Source: an uncultured Bacilli bacterium (lineage in GTDB: Bacteria > Bacillota_I > Bacilli_A > RF39 > UBA660). From it: a stretch of DNA of 64,000 nucleotides. This document shows, one piece after another, positions 24,834 to 35,144 of this stretch (positions are counted from its first letter, which is position 1; every line of letters starts with the position of its first letter). The stretch is taken from the NCBI GenBank assembly GCA_934095825.1, contig CAKOKQ010000008.1, positions 1 to 64,000 on the forward strand. Reading direction: 5' to 3'. The translations under genes were made by a program, and so were the position numbers. Below the pieces are notes generated by a model, which ran no database searches, was not told the origin of the DNA, and worked only from the letters and a program-made list of their open reading frames with translations.

Positions 24834-26582
24834 CTACATTTTTTCTGGTATTTCAATACCTAGTATATTCAATAGTTTAATATTATTCTCATAAATTATT
24901 TTTGTTAATGTTAACCATGATTCTCTGGTTGCACTATTTTCTTCTATTAATACTTTATTACCTGAATAGAAATTATTATAAAGATTTGTTACTTTATACA
25001 GATAATCAGCAATATCACTTAAAGATTTAGTGGTAAAGGATTTTTCAATTATGCTTCTTAAAGTCGTGGTTGTAAGGATAATTTCTCTTTCGATATCGGT
25101 TGTAATTTGCTTATAATCTTGATAAGAAATATTACTTTCTTTAGCTTTAGCAAGCAATGACTTCATTCTAATTGTGGAATAAAGGAGATATGGACCTGTT
25201 TTTCCTTGTAAATCGCTAAACTTTACTGGATCAAAGTTGTAATCTTTACCACGGAAAGGAATAAGATCAGCATATTTTACCGTGGCAATACCAACTGTTT
25301 CCGCAATTTTTGTTCTTTCTTCGCCGGTAATACTAGGCATAATTTTATGTTCACATTCAGTTGTTACCATATTTAGTAAGTCTTCTAAACGCATTACACC
25401 ACCATCACGGGTTTTAAACGGTTTGCCATCACTGCCATTCATGGTTCCAAAAGGAATATATTCTAATTTAGTATCTTCACTAACAATTTTAGCCTTGCGA
25501 ACTGCTCTAAAAACTTGTTCAAAATGTAAGGATTGACGCGCATCGGCTAGATACCATATTTCATCAGGATTCCACCTTTTCATACGCTCCCAAATGCAAG
25601 CCATATCTGTTGTTTGATAAGAGGCAGAACCATTACTTTTTTCTAAAATTACAGGAGGAACCTCATGATCATCATTTTCTTCATTAACATAAATCACCTT
25701 GGCACCATTGGATTCTTCCACTAAACCTAAGGAATTAAGATAATCAGTCATTTCGGGAATATATTTGCTACCGTCTGATTCACCTTCCCAAATATCAAAG
25801 GTTGTATTAAGGCGGTCATAAGTTTTCTTAATATCTTCTTTAGAAATTTTCATAATGGCATTCCATAAAGCCATTAGTCCTTTTTTGCCTTCTTGAAAAT
25901 CAACAGTCATTTGACGAGCAGCTTCTAAATAGTTCTCATCTTCCTTAGCTTTGGTACTAGCAAGTGGATAAATTTCTATTAAATCATTATTAGTAATTGG
26001 TAAGTCTTCTGGGTATTTCCCAGTATAATTATCATCAAAATATGGTAAATCTGGATATCTATTTTTTATTTCTGTCATGACAAGACCAATTGGGCGACCA
26101 AAATCTCCTAAATGGGCATCGCTGTAAGTTTTATTACCTAAAGCAATAGCTAATCTTTTTAAGGCTTCCCCAATATTAGCAGAGCGCAAGTGCCCAACAT
26201 GTAAAGCTTTGGCAACATTGGCCCCACCATAATCAAAGAAAATTGTTTTTTTATTATTGTTGTAATAATTCCAATTAATATTACTATTCAAACGATTAAA
26301 ATAATCAACTAAAGCCTGATTTTTAAAGGTAAAATTGATAAATCCGGGTCCAGCAATATTTACATTGTCGTATCTATCATCTTTTTGCAAAGCTTCAACG
26401 ATAACACCCGCTATTTCTCTTGGATTTTTATGGAGTTTACCGGCTAAATTCATCGCACCATTATATTGATAATCGCCAAGTTCTTTTCTGGCAGAAGGAC
26501 TTAATGTTACACTTTCTACTTCAAAACCGCATTTTTTTATTAAATTTAACCAATAAGCTTGTTCCTCTTCAATAAAACTCAT
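24834..26582 (-). CDS. argS: Arginyl-tRNA synthetase
   Basis: 582 aa class I synthetase. It has an N-terminal Add1 domain, ANVAKALHVGHLRS containing the HxGH signature (about residue 127), DFGRPIG, a GKPFKTRDGG loop in the KMSK position (ArgRS frequently departs from KMSK) and a C-terminal DALR anticodon-binding domain from about residue 460. The start has AAAGGTG upstream. First gene of argS-rpoE. Confidence 0.95.
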   Translation of the reverse strand: MSFIEEEQAYWLNLIKKCGFEVESVTLSPSARKELGDYQYNGAMNLAGKLHKNPREIAGVIVEALQKDDRYDNVNIAGPGFINFTFKNQALVDYFNRLNSNINWNYYNNNKKTIFFDYGGANVAKALHVGHLRSANIGEALKRLAIALGNKTYSDAHLGDFGRPIGLVMTEIKNRYPDLPYFDDNYTGKYPEDLPITNNDLIEIYPLASTKAKEDENYLEAARQMTVDFQEGKKGLMALWNAIMKISKEDIKKTYDRLNTTFDIWEGESDGSKYIPEMTDYLNSLGLVEESNGAKVIYVNEENDDHEVPPVILEKSNGSASYQTTDMACIWERMKRWNPDEIWYLADARQSLHFEQVFRAVRKAKIVSEDTKLEYIPFGTMNGSDGKPFKTRDGGVMRLEDLLNMVTTECEHKIMPSITGEERTKIAETVGIATVKYADLIPFRGKDYNFDPVKFSDLQGKTGPYLLYSTIRMKSLLAKAKESNISYQDYKQITTDIEREIILTTTTLRSIIEKSFTTKSLSDIADYLYKVTNLYNNFYSGNKVLIEENSATRESWLTLTKIIYENNIKLLNILGIEIPEKM

Positions 26583-26717
26583 AATTCTAACACCTTTCTT
26601 CTTCGTATCATTTTTATATCATTAATCTTTTGGAAAATTTTAAAATGTTGCTATTTTTAATTTTTAATAAATTTCCTGTTTTTATTATCTTTCATAATCT
26701 AATAGTAAGAAACTTTA

Positions 26718-27074
26718 TTAGAAATTAATTTCCAACTTAGTAAACTGGTCATCACTTTCTAATTGATAATATAGCTCTAATTTACTATCTTGTATATTAA
26801 ATTCAGCACTGTCAACAATTATATCCACATAAGCATCTAATTCTTTTAAAAGATACCTGCATTTATGATTACCACTTTTACTTACTGTAAGTTCTAACCT
26901 TGATTCTTCGTTATCTCTGGTTAAAACTAAAGACTCTTTGGAAATAGCAATAGTGTTTAAAACTTCTTCGAGTGAAAATTCATATCTATTACCATTTTTA
27001 GTATAATCTAATGATTTTTTTTCCAGATATAAATCATTATTTTTATATAATTTTAAACTTAGGGAATTATTCAA
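26718..27074 (-). CDS. YwiB-like (DUF1934) small beta-barrel protein
   Basis: 118 aa, soluble, predicted beta-rich. Length, strand pattern and the ending LELYYQLESDDQFTKLEINF (YxL, then a terminal strand) fit DUF1934. In Bacillus ywiB lies immediately upstream of argS, exactly as here, which supports the call more than the diverged sequence does. GGAGGTAAT precedes the ATG. Function unknown. Confidence 0.7.
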   Translation of the reverse strand: MNNSLSLKLYKNNDLYLEKKSLDYTKNGNRYEFSLEEVLNTIAISKESLVLTRDNEESRLELTVSKSGNHKCRYLLKELDAYVDIIVDSAEFNIQDSKLELYYQLESDDQFTKLEINF

Positions 27075-27174
27075 AATACATTACCTCCGTTTTTTTCTAA
27101 AACATTATAACATAGGTCTTTTAAAATAACTACATAAATTAAATATTTTTTTACATAATAAAAAGGGTGAGGAT

Positions 27175-29127
27175 ATGAAGTTTATCAAAAAGACAATAAA
27201 ACTAGGAATTATCTTCAGTATCATAGGTATTTTTGGCATTATTAGTTTATATGTTTGTGCCTATTTTTCACCGGTACTTGATATTAAAAGTACTGGTCAA
27301 TATTATATTTATGATAATGATAATTCACTGGTTTTTCAGGGTAGTGGTAATTCGAAATGGGTAGATTTAAGTGATGTATCGCCTTATTTTATTGACGCTA
27401 TTATCAGTACGGAAGATAAAAATTTTTATAAACACAATGGTTTTGACTATTTAAGAATATTAAAAACGCTCTTTTTAAATGTTAAAAAAGGGACAATTGT
27501 CGGAGGAGCTTCGACTATTTCGCAACAGTATGTTAAAAATTTATTTTTAGACTTTGATAAAACTTGGGAGCGGAAGTTAGAAGAGGCTTGGTTGACTTTG
27601 AAATTAGAGGTCCACTATTCGAAAGATGATATTTTAGAAGGCTATATTAATACGATAAATTTTGGGCAAGGTAATTATGGTATTGAAGATGCAGCCAGTT
27701 TTTATTTTAACAAGCATGCGAAAGACTTAACTTTGGAAGAAAGTATTATTTTATCTGGTATTCCCAAAGGACCAAGTTATTATAATCCTTTAAGTAATTA
27801 TGATAATGCAATTAAAAGAGCTAAGGTAGTGGCAGCAGCGATGGTCAATAATAAAAAAATTGATGAAAATACTAAAAATGGTCTTTTTCAAGAAAAGTTG
27901 GATATATATGGAAAAAGAACTGAAAATAATTCTAATACCATTATGTATTATCAAGATTTAGTCATGAAGGAGTTGGAAAGTATTAGTAGTATCCCAACTT
28001 CCTTGATAGACACGGGTGGTTTAAAAATTTATACCTCTTTTGACAAAAATGTACAGATGTCATTAGAAAATAGCATTAATAAAAATGTTACAGACGAAGA
28101 AATGCAAGTTGCCAGTGTCGTTATTGATCCTAAGACAGGTAATATTATGGCTTTAACTGGAGGCAAGGATTATACAAAAAGTCAGTATAATCGCGCATCA
28201 ACGATGAAAAGACAGGTAGGAAGTACCATGAAACCTTTGCTTTATTATGCGGCTTTGGAAAACGGGATGACTTCTTCTTCAACTTTTTTAAGTCAAGAAA
28301 CTACTTTTGTTTTTTCACAAAATGATACTTATTCACCACAAAATTTTAATCAAAAATATGCTAATAAAGAAATTACGATGGCAGCAGCTTTAAGTTATAG
28401 TGATAATATTTATGCTGTGAAAACACATTTATTTTTAGGAACTGAAGCATTAGTAAATATTTCACATAGAATGGGAATTAAAGAAGATTTGCCAAGTATT
28501 GCCTCGCTTCCTTTAGGGACAGTTGAATTATCGATGTTAGATTTTGCCAATGCCTATACGACACTTGCTAGTGGTGGTTATAAAAAAGATTTAACTTTTA
28601 TTCGTAAAGTTACAGACATAAATGGTAATGTTTTATATGAAAAAAAGGATAATAGTACCCAAGTTTTAAATTCTAGTTATACTTATATTTTAAATAATTT
28701 ATTGACCGCTACTTATGACAGTGCTTTCCGTGATTATAATAATCCAACCATAATTAGTTTAGCTTCCAAAATTAGTAGAAAATATGCTATGAAAACAGGA
28801 ACAACTAATACTGACTGTTGGATGATTGGTTATAACCCTGATGTATTAATGCTTGTATGGAACGGCTATGATGATAATAGAGATATGAAAGTTGCTAATA
28901 GCATAATTAGTAAAAATATTTGGGTTGATACAGTCGAAGACTATCTTAAAGATAAAGAAAATAATTGGTATGAAAAGCCAGATAATGTTGTGGGCATTCC
29001 AAGAGATGCTGTTACGGGTAAAGATGTTACTGATGTTAATAAATCATTTGTTTACTATTATGTTAAGGGGAGTGAAATTGTTGTTAGTAACGAGGCAGGG
29101 GAGAGTAAAGAAAAATTAGAAAATTAA
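27175..29127 (+). CDS. Class A penicillin-binding protein (transglycosylase/transpeptidase)
   Basis: 650 aa. A cytoplasmic Lys-rich tail and a transmembrane helix (about residues 8-30) precede a GT51 domain with STEDKNFYKHNGFD (catalytic Glu near residue 80), GGASTISQQYVKN and KDDILEGYIN. The transpeptidase domain carries STMK (about 350-353), SDN (about 406-408) and KTG (about 539-541). It polymerises and cross-links peptidoglycan outside the membrane, so this organism has a wall. Short C-terminus without extra domains, like PBP2a/PbpF types. Ends at an intrinsic terminator. Confidence 0.93.
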   Translation: MKFIKKTIKLGIIFSIIGIFGIISLYVCAYFSPVLDIKSTGQYYIYDNDNSLVFQGSGNSKWVDLSDVSPYFIDAIISTEDKNFYKHNGFDYLRILKTLFLNVKKGTIVGGASTISQQYVKNLFLDFDKTWERKLEEAWLTLKLEVHYSKDDILEGYINTINFGQGNYGIEDAASFYFNKHAKDLTLEESIILSGIPKGPSYYNPLSNYDNAIKRAKVVAAAMVNNKKIDENTKNGLFQEKLDIYGKRTENNSNTIMYYQDLVMKELESISSIPTSLIDTGGLKIYTSFDKNVQMSLENSINKNVTDEEMQVASVVIDPKTGNIMALTGGKDYTKSQYNRASTMKRQVGSTMKPLLYYAALENGMTSSSTFLSQETTFVFSQNDTYSPQNFNQKYANKEITMAAALSYSDNIYAVKTHLFLGTEALVNISHRMGIKEDLPSIASLPLGTVELSMLDFANAYTTLASGGYKKDLTFIRKVTDINGNVLYEKKDNSTQVLNSSYTYILNNLLTATYDSAFRDYNNPTIISLASKISRKYAMKTGTTNTDCWMIGYNPDVLMLVWNGYDDNRDMKVANSIISKNIWVDTVEDYLKDKENNWYEKPDNVVGIPRDAVTGKDVTDVNKSFVYYYVKGSEIVVSNEAGESKEKLEN

Positions 29128-29143
29128 AAATTTCAGATATCTT

Positions 29144-29168
29144 AACTTCACTAAAAGGTGAAGTTTTT
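29144..29168 (+). terminator. PBP gene terminator
   Basis: AACTTCAC (29144-29151) pairs with GTGAAGTT (29158-29165), followed by TTTTG. Confidence 0.8.
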
Positions 29169-29337
29169 GTTTTGGTGTTTCTTAAAATGAACTAAAAAAA
29201 GCATAGATAAACTACACTTATATTTATTAATTGGTATAAATTGTTTTTTGGTTGTCTTATAAGATCCAAGTATATTTTAGCACTTTAATTTTCTATCGTT
29301 TAAGTTTAATTTTATATCATTTAGAATCTTTATAACT

Positions 29338-30762
29338 TTAGTCAATATCAATTGTAATTTTACAACCATTTTCTTTATTTTCAAAAGAATAATTTACTTT
29401 AAAACCTTGTAATTTTAAATTATTGATAACATCTTCAATATCTTTTTTAGCATTATCTAAATCTTGTTTATTATTTGGAGTGTTATCACTAGTCAAATCA
29501 CCTAAAAGACTCATTGGGTCAAACAATTCTTCATCATCTGATTTTGTTGAATTACTAGTTAAACTTGAAGTATTCAAGCTTTGATTATTATTAATTGGCG
29601 TAAAAAATTTATTATTTGGATTTAGGCCATTAATGGGAGTATTATCAAAACTATCGCTTAACGAATTAAGATTAGAGTAATTTGCCTCAGCTGCTGTCTT
29701 TGGAGCGATATCTTCTACTTGATTATCATCTAAGCCCGTTTTTGACTCTAAAACTTCTAAATCTTTCTTTACAGGAGCTTGTTCTTCTGGTTGTAAAAAA
29801 TCAAAAGAGAAATATCCTTTATTGCCAATATTTTGTTTAGCTTGTTCTTCTGGAGCTAGGGGTTCTAGAGTTTCAAAGAAGGTTGTTTTATTTGGTACTT
29901 CATAAGGATTAGTTAAAATATCACTATTATTAGTAGTTGGTTCTTGTAGAGAATCAATTATTTCAACATTTGGCTTTTCTAAAATTGTACCACCATTATC
30001 ACTGCTCGTATCATCAGTAGCATTTTCTTCACTATAATCCTTTAAAATATCGTCCGTAGGCTGTAATTTATTAGAGTTTTTATTAATATCAAAAGAATTA
30101 TTTTTAATTGCTTCTGCATTAAAACTTAAATCAACTAATGGAATATCAGTCTTATTTTCTTCTTCTTTTAGTTTTTTTAACTCTTGGTCAAGTTGACGAA
30201 CAGTAAGGCGTTCAGTGATAATTCTATTTAACCATTCTTTTTCTTTTTCAGCATCATTTAAAACCAATAAACTTCGGGCATGACGCTCACTTATTTTACC
30301 TTCAAGTAAGGCTTGCTGAACACTTTCGTCTAAGTTTAAAAGACGCAATTTATTAGCAACCGAACTTTGAGAAATACCCATTTTTTGCGCTAACTGTTCT
30401 TGAGTATAGCCTTTATCTAGAAGATTTTTGTAACTTCTTGCTTCTTCAATTGGAGTTAAATTTCTTCTTTGAATATTTTCAACTAGGGCTATTTCGGCTG
30501 ATGAATTATCATCAATATTAGAAATTACAGCAGGAACGGTAGTAAGACCAGCCATAATTGAGGCTTTGTAGCGTCTCTCACCAGCAATTATTTCATATTT
30601 ACTTCCTAATTTTCTTAAAACAAGAGGTTGAATGATACCATGTTCTTTAATTGAAGAAGCTAACTCCTTTAATCCTTGTTCATCAAATGCTAATCGCGGT
30701 TGAAAACGATTAGGTATAATATCATCAACACTTACTTGTAAAACATTGTCTTCCATTTTCAT
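29338..30762 (-). CDS. noc: Nucleoid occlusion protein Noc (ParB family) with long acidic linker
   Basis: 474 aa from the ATG at 30762 (AAAGGGG upstream; 30804 has no site). ParB/Srx CTP-binding domain with PNRFQPR, GERRYKASIMAGL and ENIQRRNLTPIEEA, then the KorB-type HTH. The recognition helix reads SQSSVANKLRLL and is followed by SERHAR, matching Noc and not Spo0J (SRPHIANHLRLL, SMGHGR). Noc binds ATTTCCCGGGAAAT sites and blocks division over the chromosome; three such sites occur in this window. Between about residues 215 and 430 is a low-complexity acidic, Asn/Ser-rich linker absent from the roughly 280-aa homologues. No parA is adjacent. The gene sits after rsmG as in Bacillus. Confidence 0.85.
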   Translation of the reverse strand: MKMEDNVLQVSVDDIIPNRFQPRLAFDEQGLKELASSIKEHGIIQPLVLRKLGSKYEIIAGERRYKASIMAGLTTVPAVISNIDDNSSAEIALVENIQRRNLTPIEEARSYKNLLDKGYTQEQLAQKMGISQSSVANKLRLLNLDESVQQALLEGKISERHARSLLVLNDAEKEKEWLNRIITERLTVRQLDQELKKLKEEENKTDIPLVDLSFNAEAIKNNSFDINKNSNKLQPTDDILKDYSEENATDDTSSDNGGTILEKPNVEIIDSLQEPTTNNSDILTNPYEVPNKTTFFETLEPLAPEEQAKQNIGNKGYFSFDFLQPEEQAPVKKDLEVLESKTGLDDNQVEDIAPKTAAEANYSNLNSLSDSFDNTPINGLNPNNKFFTPINNNQSLNTSSLTSNSTKSDDEELFDPMSLLGDLTSDNTPNNKQDLDNAKKDIEDVINNLKLQGFKVNYSFENKENGCKITIDID

Positions 30763-30810
30763 ATTTTTTGCGGCCCCTTTACTATTATAGTCTATATTTA
30801 TCATACATTA

Positions 30811-31536
30811 TTATTGGCGTTTTTGCAACTTAATTTGTGCTTCCTTTTTGATGATATTATAATTACGAGGATATTTTTTATCGGTTATTTTTTCTTTGTT
30901 AATGGTGATAATTCCACGATTCATGTCGGTATTTCCTAAAGTAAATTCAGTAATTTTAGTAACCTTAGAATTTAATTTTTTAATAATATTTAAAGCGTTA
31001 TGTAATTCTTCTTGATAGTTAGCTTTCATAGCAATGAAGTTACCACCAACCTTTAGATAGGGAATAGCAAGTTCGGCTAAAATACTAAGATCAGCAACAG
31101 CTCTTGAAGTAACGATATCATAATATTCACGGCGACTTTGAACAAAGACTTCCGCTCTATCATAAATAATTTCCACATCTAATGCTAATTTAGCAGCTAG
31201 TTCTTTTAAGAAAGCAATTTTTTTATTATTAGAATCTAATAAAGTTACTTTTAAATTAGGAAAAACAATTTTTAAAACCATAGCAGGGAAGCCAGCACCA
31301 GTACCAATATCTAATAAAGTTGTTACTTTGGTTAAATCAACATTTTTAACAATGGTTAAAGAGTCATAAAAATGTTTTAAATAAACATCTTCTAGCGTTT
31401 TAATAGCCGTTAGATTCGTATGCTCATTATATTCTAATAAAAATTTAGCATAAAAATCTAATTCACTGATTTGTTTTTCGGTTAAGGTAATGTTTAGATT
31501 TGTTGATAACTCGCTTAAAAATTCTTCCTTAGTCAT
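30811..31536 (-). CDS. rsmG: 16S rRNA (guanine527-N7)-methyltransferase
   Basis: 241 aa. SAM-binding LDIGTGAGFPAMVLKI and the later SRAVADLSILAELAIPYLK are the GidB signatures. It methylates G527 of 16S rRNA; loss gives low-level streptomycin resistance in other bacteria. The ATG at 31536 overlaps the end of mnmG, so the long upstream reading from 31620 inside mnmG is rejected. Confidence 0.93.
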   Translation of the reverse strand: MTKEEFLSELSTNLNITLTEKQISELDFYAKFLLEYNEHTNLTAIKTLEDVYLKHFYDSLTIVKNVDLTKVTTLLDIGTGAGFPAMVLKIVFPNLKVTLLDSNNKKIAFLKELAAKLALDVEIIYDRAEVFVQSRREYYDIVTSRAVADLSILAELAIPYLKVGGNFIAMKANYQEELHNALNIIKKLNSKVTKITEFTLGNTDMNRGIITINKEKITDKKYPRNYNIIKKEAQIKLQKRQ

Positions 31537-33409
31537 GACGATTATATTCCTTTCGTAAATAAATAGATAAAATAGAGATATCAGCAGGATTAACGCCACT
31601 AATACGCATAGCTTGAGCAATTGTTTTAGGAGCGACTTTCTTTAGTTTTTGACGAGCTTCACTAGCTAAATTAATCACTTTATCGTAGTCTAAATCACTA
31701 GGAATTTCTTTACTTTCAAGTTTTAGCATTTTTTCCACTTCTTTATAAGTCTTAGCAATATAACCTTCATACTTGGTGCTAATTTCTACTTGTTCTTTAG
31801 CAGCCTCGCTATAATTTAGATTGGTTAATTTAGATAAAAATTCTAAGTTAATTTCAGGGCGCTTTAACAAATCGTAAAAACTCATTGAATAATTTGGTAA
31901 CGGAATATTATTTTCATTAAAAATTGCTTTTACTTCCTCATTTAATTTTAGTTTAGTATTTTTTAAAAATTCGGTTAAAGCAGTGATATCTTTTTGTTTG
32001 GTAATTAAATTATAATATTGTTCTTCAGTAATAGAACCTACTTGGTGAGCAAGGGGACGAAGACGCAAGTCCGCGTTATCATGACGCAAAATTAACCTAA
32101 ATTCAGCACGGGAAGTTAACATTCGATAAGGCTCATTAGTTCCTTTAGTTACTAAATCATCTATTAAAACACCAATGTAAGCTTCGTTTCTTTTTAAAAT
32201 TAAAGGTTCGCGGTCCTCCAATTTTAAGGCCGCATTAATACCAGCAACAATTCCTTGACCAGCTGCTTCTTCATAGCCACTGGTACCATTTATTTGACCA
32301 GCAGTAAAAATTCCGTCTACCACTTTAGATTCCAAAGAAGGCTTGATTTGTAAGGGATTAATGGCGTCATATTCGATAGCATAAGCATATTTAGAAATAA
32401 TGGCATTTTCCAGTCCTGATAGGGAATGAACCATTTGTTCTTGAATATCATGAGGCATTGAAGTAGAAAAACCTTGTAAATACCAGTCATCATAATATAA
32501 AGATTCTGGTTCTAAGAATAATTGATGACGATCTTTGTCGTGGAAACGAACGACTTTATCTTCGATAGAAGGACAATATCTTGGCCCAACGCCTTCTACA
32601 TAGCCACCATACATACTTGATTTATCCAAATTATCTTCAATAATTTTTTTGGTTTCTAAGGTTGTGTATAATAGGTAACATTTTTGTTGATTATTAACAT
32701 CATAAGTAGCAGGATAATCATTAGAAAAAGTCCAGTATCTATCATCACCACATTCTGGGTGCATTTTAGAAAAATCAATGGAAGAGGCTTTAATTCTTTG
32801 CGGAGTACCAGTTTTTAAGCGTTGAATTTGAAAGCCATATTTTTTCATGTTGGTACTTAGGTATTCGCTGCGGCGTTCACCATGAGGTCCACCGTTATGT
32901 TTTTCGGCACCGCATAAGATACTACCTCTTAAATAAGTACCAGTTGTTAAAATTAAGGCTTGGCATTTAATAACTTCACCATTTTCCAAGATAACACCTT
33001 TAATATTATTATCTTCAACCACTAAATCTTCAACCATTCCTTCGATAATATCAAGGTTAGGAGTATTTTTTAGTTCTCTTAGCATCTCTTTAGGATAAGT
33101 AACTTTATCAGCTTGGGCACGCAAACTACGAACAGCAGGTCCTTTACCACTATTTAACATTTTTATTTGAAAATGAGTTCTATCTGCCACTCGTCCCATT
33201 AAGCCACCTAATGCGTCTACTTCACGAACAATAATGCCCTTTGCAGTCCCCCCGATAGAAGGATTACAAGGCATATCAGCAATATTTTTTATGTTCATGG
33301 TAATCAAAGCCGTTTTATGACCTTTAAAAGCCGCTATATGCGAGGCTTCACAACCCGCATGACCGCCACCTACAACAATTATTTCATATTCTTTTTCCAT
33401 AAAATTCAT
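31529..33409 (-). CDS. mnmG: tRNA uridine-5-carboxymethylaminomethyl modification enzyme MnmG
   Basis: 626 aa, full length. FAD-binding GGGHAGCEAS at the N-terminus, PCNPSIGGTAKG, TTGTYLRGSI and a C-terminal GidA-associated helical domain. With MnmE it modifies U34 of several tRNAs. The stop of mnmE is immediately followed by this ATG (TAGATG), so the genes are coupled. Confidence 0.95.
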   Translation of the reverse strand: MNFMEKEYEIIVVGGGHAGCEASHIAAFKGHKTALITMNIKNIADMPCNPSIGGTAKGIIVREVDALGGLMGRVADRTHFQIKMLNSGKGPAVRSLRAQADKVTYPKEMLRELKNTPNLDIIEGMVEDLVVEDNNIKGVILENGEVIKCQALILTTGTYLRGSILCGAEKHNGGPHGERRSEYLSTNMKKYGFQIQRLKTGTPQRIKASSIDFSKMHPECGDDRYWTFSNDYPATYDVNNQQKCYLLYTTLETKKIIEDNLDKSSMYGGYVEGVGPRYCPSIEDKVVRFHDKDRHQLFLEPESLYYDDWYLQGFSTSMPHDIQEQMVHSLSGLENAIISKYAYAIEYDAINPLQIKPSLESKVVDGIFTAGQINGTSGYEEAAGQGIVAGINAALKLEDREPLILKRNEAYIGVLIDDLVTKGTNEPYRMLTSRAEFRLILRHDNADLRLRPLAHQVGSITEEQYYNLITKQKDITALTEFLKNTKLKLNEEVKAIFNENNIPLPNYSMSFYDLLKRPEINLEFLSKLTNLNYSEAAKEQVEISTKYEGYIAKTYKEVEKMLKLESKEIPSDLDYDKVINLASEARQKLKKVAPKTIAQAMRISGVNPADISILSIYLRKEYNRHD

Positions 33410-34768
33410 CTACTTTCCTAAACAGAAATTACTAAACAATTCATCTAATAATTCATCTTTATAAGTTGCCCCAATTATTTCGCCTAAGGTATCCCAACAA
33501 GCACGAATATCTATTTCTAACATATCAACAGAATAACTATTATCAATGTTTTCTAAAGCAGAATTTAAGTAATTTAAAGCTACTTCAATAAGAGCTTTAT
33601 GACGAGCATTGGTAATATAAGTTGCATCGTTAGTACTAATTTTTTCTAAATTAAAGAGCGTAGTTATCATTTCTTTTAACTCTTTAATACCAGTAGTTGT
33701 TAAGGTGTTTCCATAAACAACATTTATATATTTTTTATCTGGTAAATCAATGTTTGCAGGCAAGTCATTTTTATTAATAAAAATAATATAATTCTTATTT
33801 TTTATTAAATCTAGAAGTTCTAAATCATCAGGAGTTAATTTTTCATTATTATTTAAAACTAGGATAATTAAATCAGCAGTATTAATGATTTTTTTACTTT
33901 TATCAACACCAATTTTTTCAACGACATTAGCAGTTTTTCGGATACCTGCTGTATCTAAAAAGTTAATTTTAATACCATTAATAATGGTTTCTCCCTCGAC
34001 AATATCTCGTGTGGTCCCAGCAATATCGGTAACGATGGCCTTATCTTCTTCCAAAAAAGCATTTAAAAGACTAGATTTACCCACATTAGGGCGACCAATC
34101 ATACAAATATTAATACCATCTTTGATAATTTTAGCGTCATTTGAGTTTCTTAATAGTTCTTCTAGTTTACTTTTAATAGGAAGTAACTTTTCTTTTAATT
34201 TTTGTAAAGTAATATCTTCGGCATCTTCATATTCAGGATAGTCAATATTTACTTCGATATTAGCAATCAAACTCATAATATCTTTTCTAATTTCCATGAT
34301 TAAATTTTTTAAAGACCCAGTTAGTTGGTTCATTGATAATCTTAAAGATTTATCGGTTGAGGAAGTAATAACATCTTCGATAGCTTCGGCTTCGGTTAAA
34401 TCAATACGACCATTTAAAAAGGCTCTTTTAGTAAATTCTCCGGGTTGGGCAAGTCTGGCACCATTTACAAGACACAATTCTAAAACTCTATTAGTAGAAG
34501 CTATACCACCGTGCGTATTTATTTCAACTATATCTTCAGTCGTGTAAGTTTTTGGTGCAAGCATAACTGATACTAAAACCTCATCTATAATACTGCCATT
34601 TTTATCGATAATATATCCGTGATTAATAGTATGACTAGCTACTTTTTTAAGATCTTTGCCTTTAAAAATTGAACTTGCAACTTCTAAAGCGTTTGGTCCG
34701 CTTAATCTAATAATTGAGATAGCGCCCACTCCGCTAGCTGTTGATATGGCAACAATTGTGTCTTCCAT
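33410..34768 (-). CDS. mnmE: tRNA modification GTPase MnmE
   Basis: 452 aa. An N-terminal THF-binding domain, G domain inserted in a helical domain (GRPNVGKSSLLN, then DIAGTTRD, DTAGIRKT and NKND), and the C-terminal FCLGK motif whose Cys is conserved in the family. AGAAGGA precedes the ATG. Partner of MnmG encoded directly downstream. Confidence 0.95.
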   Translation of the reverse strand: MEDTIVAISTASGVGAISIIRLSGPNALEVASSIFKGKDLKKVASHTINHGYIIDKNGSIIDEVLVSVMLAPKTYTTEDIVEINTHGGIASTNRVLELCLVNGARLAQPGEFTKRAFLNGRIDLTEAEAIEDVITSSTDKSLRLSMNQLTGSLKNLIMEIRKDIMSLIANIEVNIDYPEYEDAEDITLQKLKEKLLPIKSKLEELLRNSNDAKIIKDGINICMIGRPNVGKSSLLNAFLEEDKAIVTDIAGTTRDIVEGETIINGIKINFLDTAGIRKTANVVEKIGVDKSKKIINTADLIILVLNNNEKLTPDDLELLDLIKNKNYIIFINKNDLPANIDLPDKKYINVVYGNTLTTTGIKELKEMITTLFNLEKISTNDATYITNARHKALIEVALNYLNSALENIDNSYSVDMLEIDIRACWDTLGEIIGATYKDELLDELFSNFCLGK

Positions 34769-35132
34769 AAATATCCTTCTTTCTTATATTTTTCTTGACT
34801 GCTTAAATGATATCACAATTTTTTCCAATTGTGGTCGTTTTAAAAGCGACATTTAATATTTTGCACAAAATTTTACATTCAGTATTTTCAAAACTAATTT
34901 TTTTTAATATAGCATTAGCAATTTATTAATAACCTAAATAAAAAAGTAAAACCAACAAATTAAAATGATTAACTTGATTATTTTTAGTTTTTATTAAACT
35001 CAATATAAATTTTTTAAATAAATATTGGCGATAAACTGTATTATAACATAAAGATTAAGTTAAAGATAATTTTTCTAAATTCGTAAATAGTAATATTTTT
35101 CTAATATTATTATTCAACTAAAAAAAGAAGAA
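34769..35132 (-). other. 364-bp AT-rich gap upstream of mnmE
   Basis: No reading frame. On the minus strand an extended -10 (TGTTATAAT, ending 35040) could start transcription toward mnmE with a leader of about 270 nt. A hairpin CACAATT/AATTGTG (34814-34833) lies near the gene. The jag terminator occupies the right edge. Confidence 0.4.
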
Positions 35133-35144
35133 CTAGTCTTCCTT
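35118..35144 (-). terminator. jag terminator
   Basis: On the minus strand AAGGAAGA, loop CTAGT, TCTTCTTT then TTTT. The stem includes the last sense codons and the TAG stop of jag. It ends the rpmH-rnpA-yidC-jag operon before mnmE. Confidence 0.7.

Noticed and set aside
31537..31620. N-terminal membrane extension of RsmG
   Set aside because: The extra residues are the mnmG coding sequence read in another frame; a ribosome-binding site supports the start at 31536.
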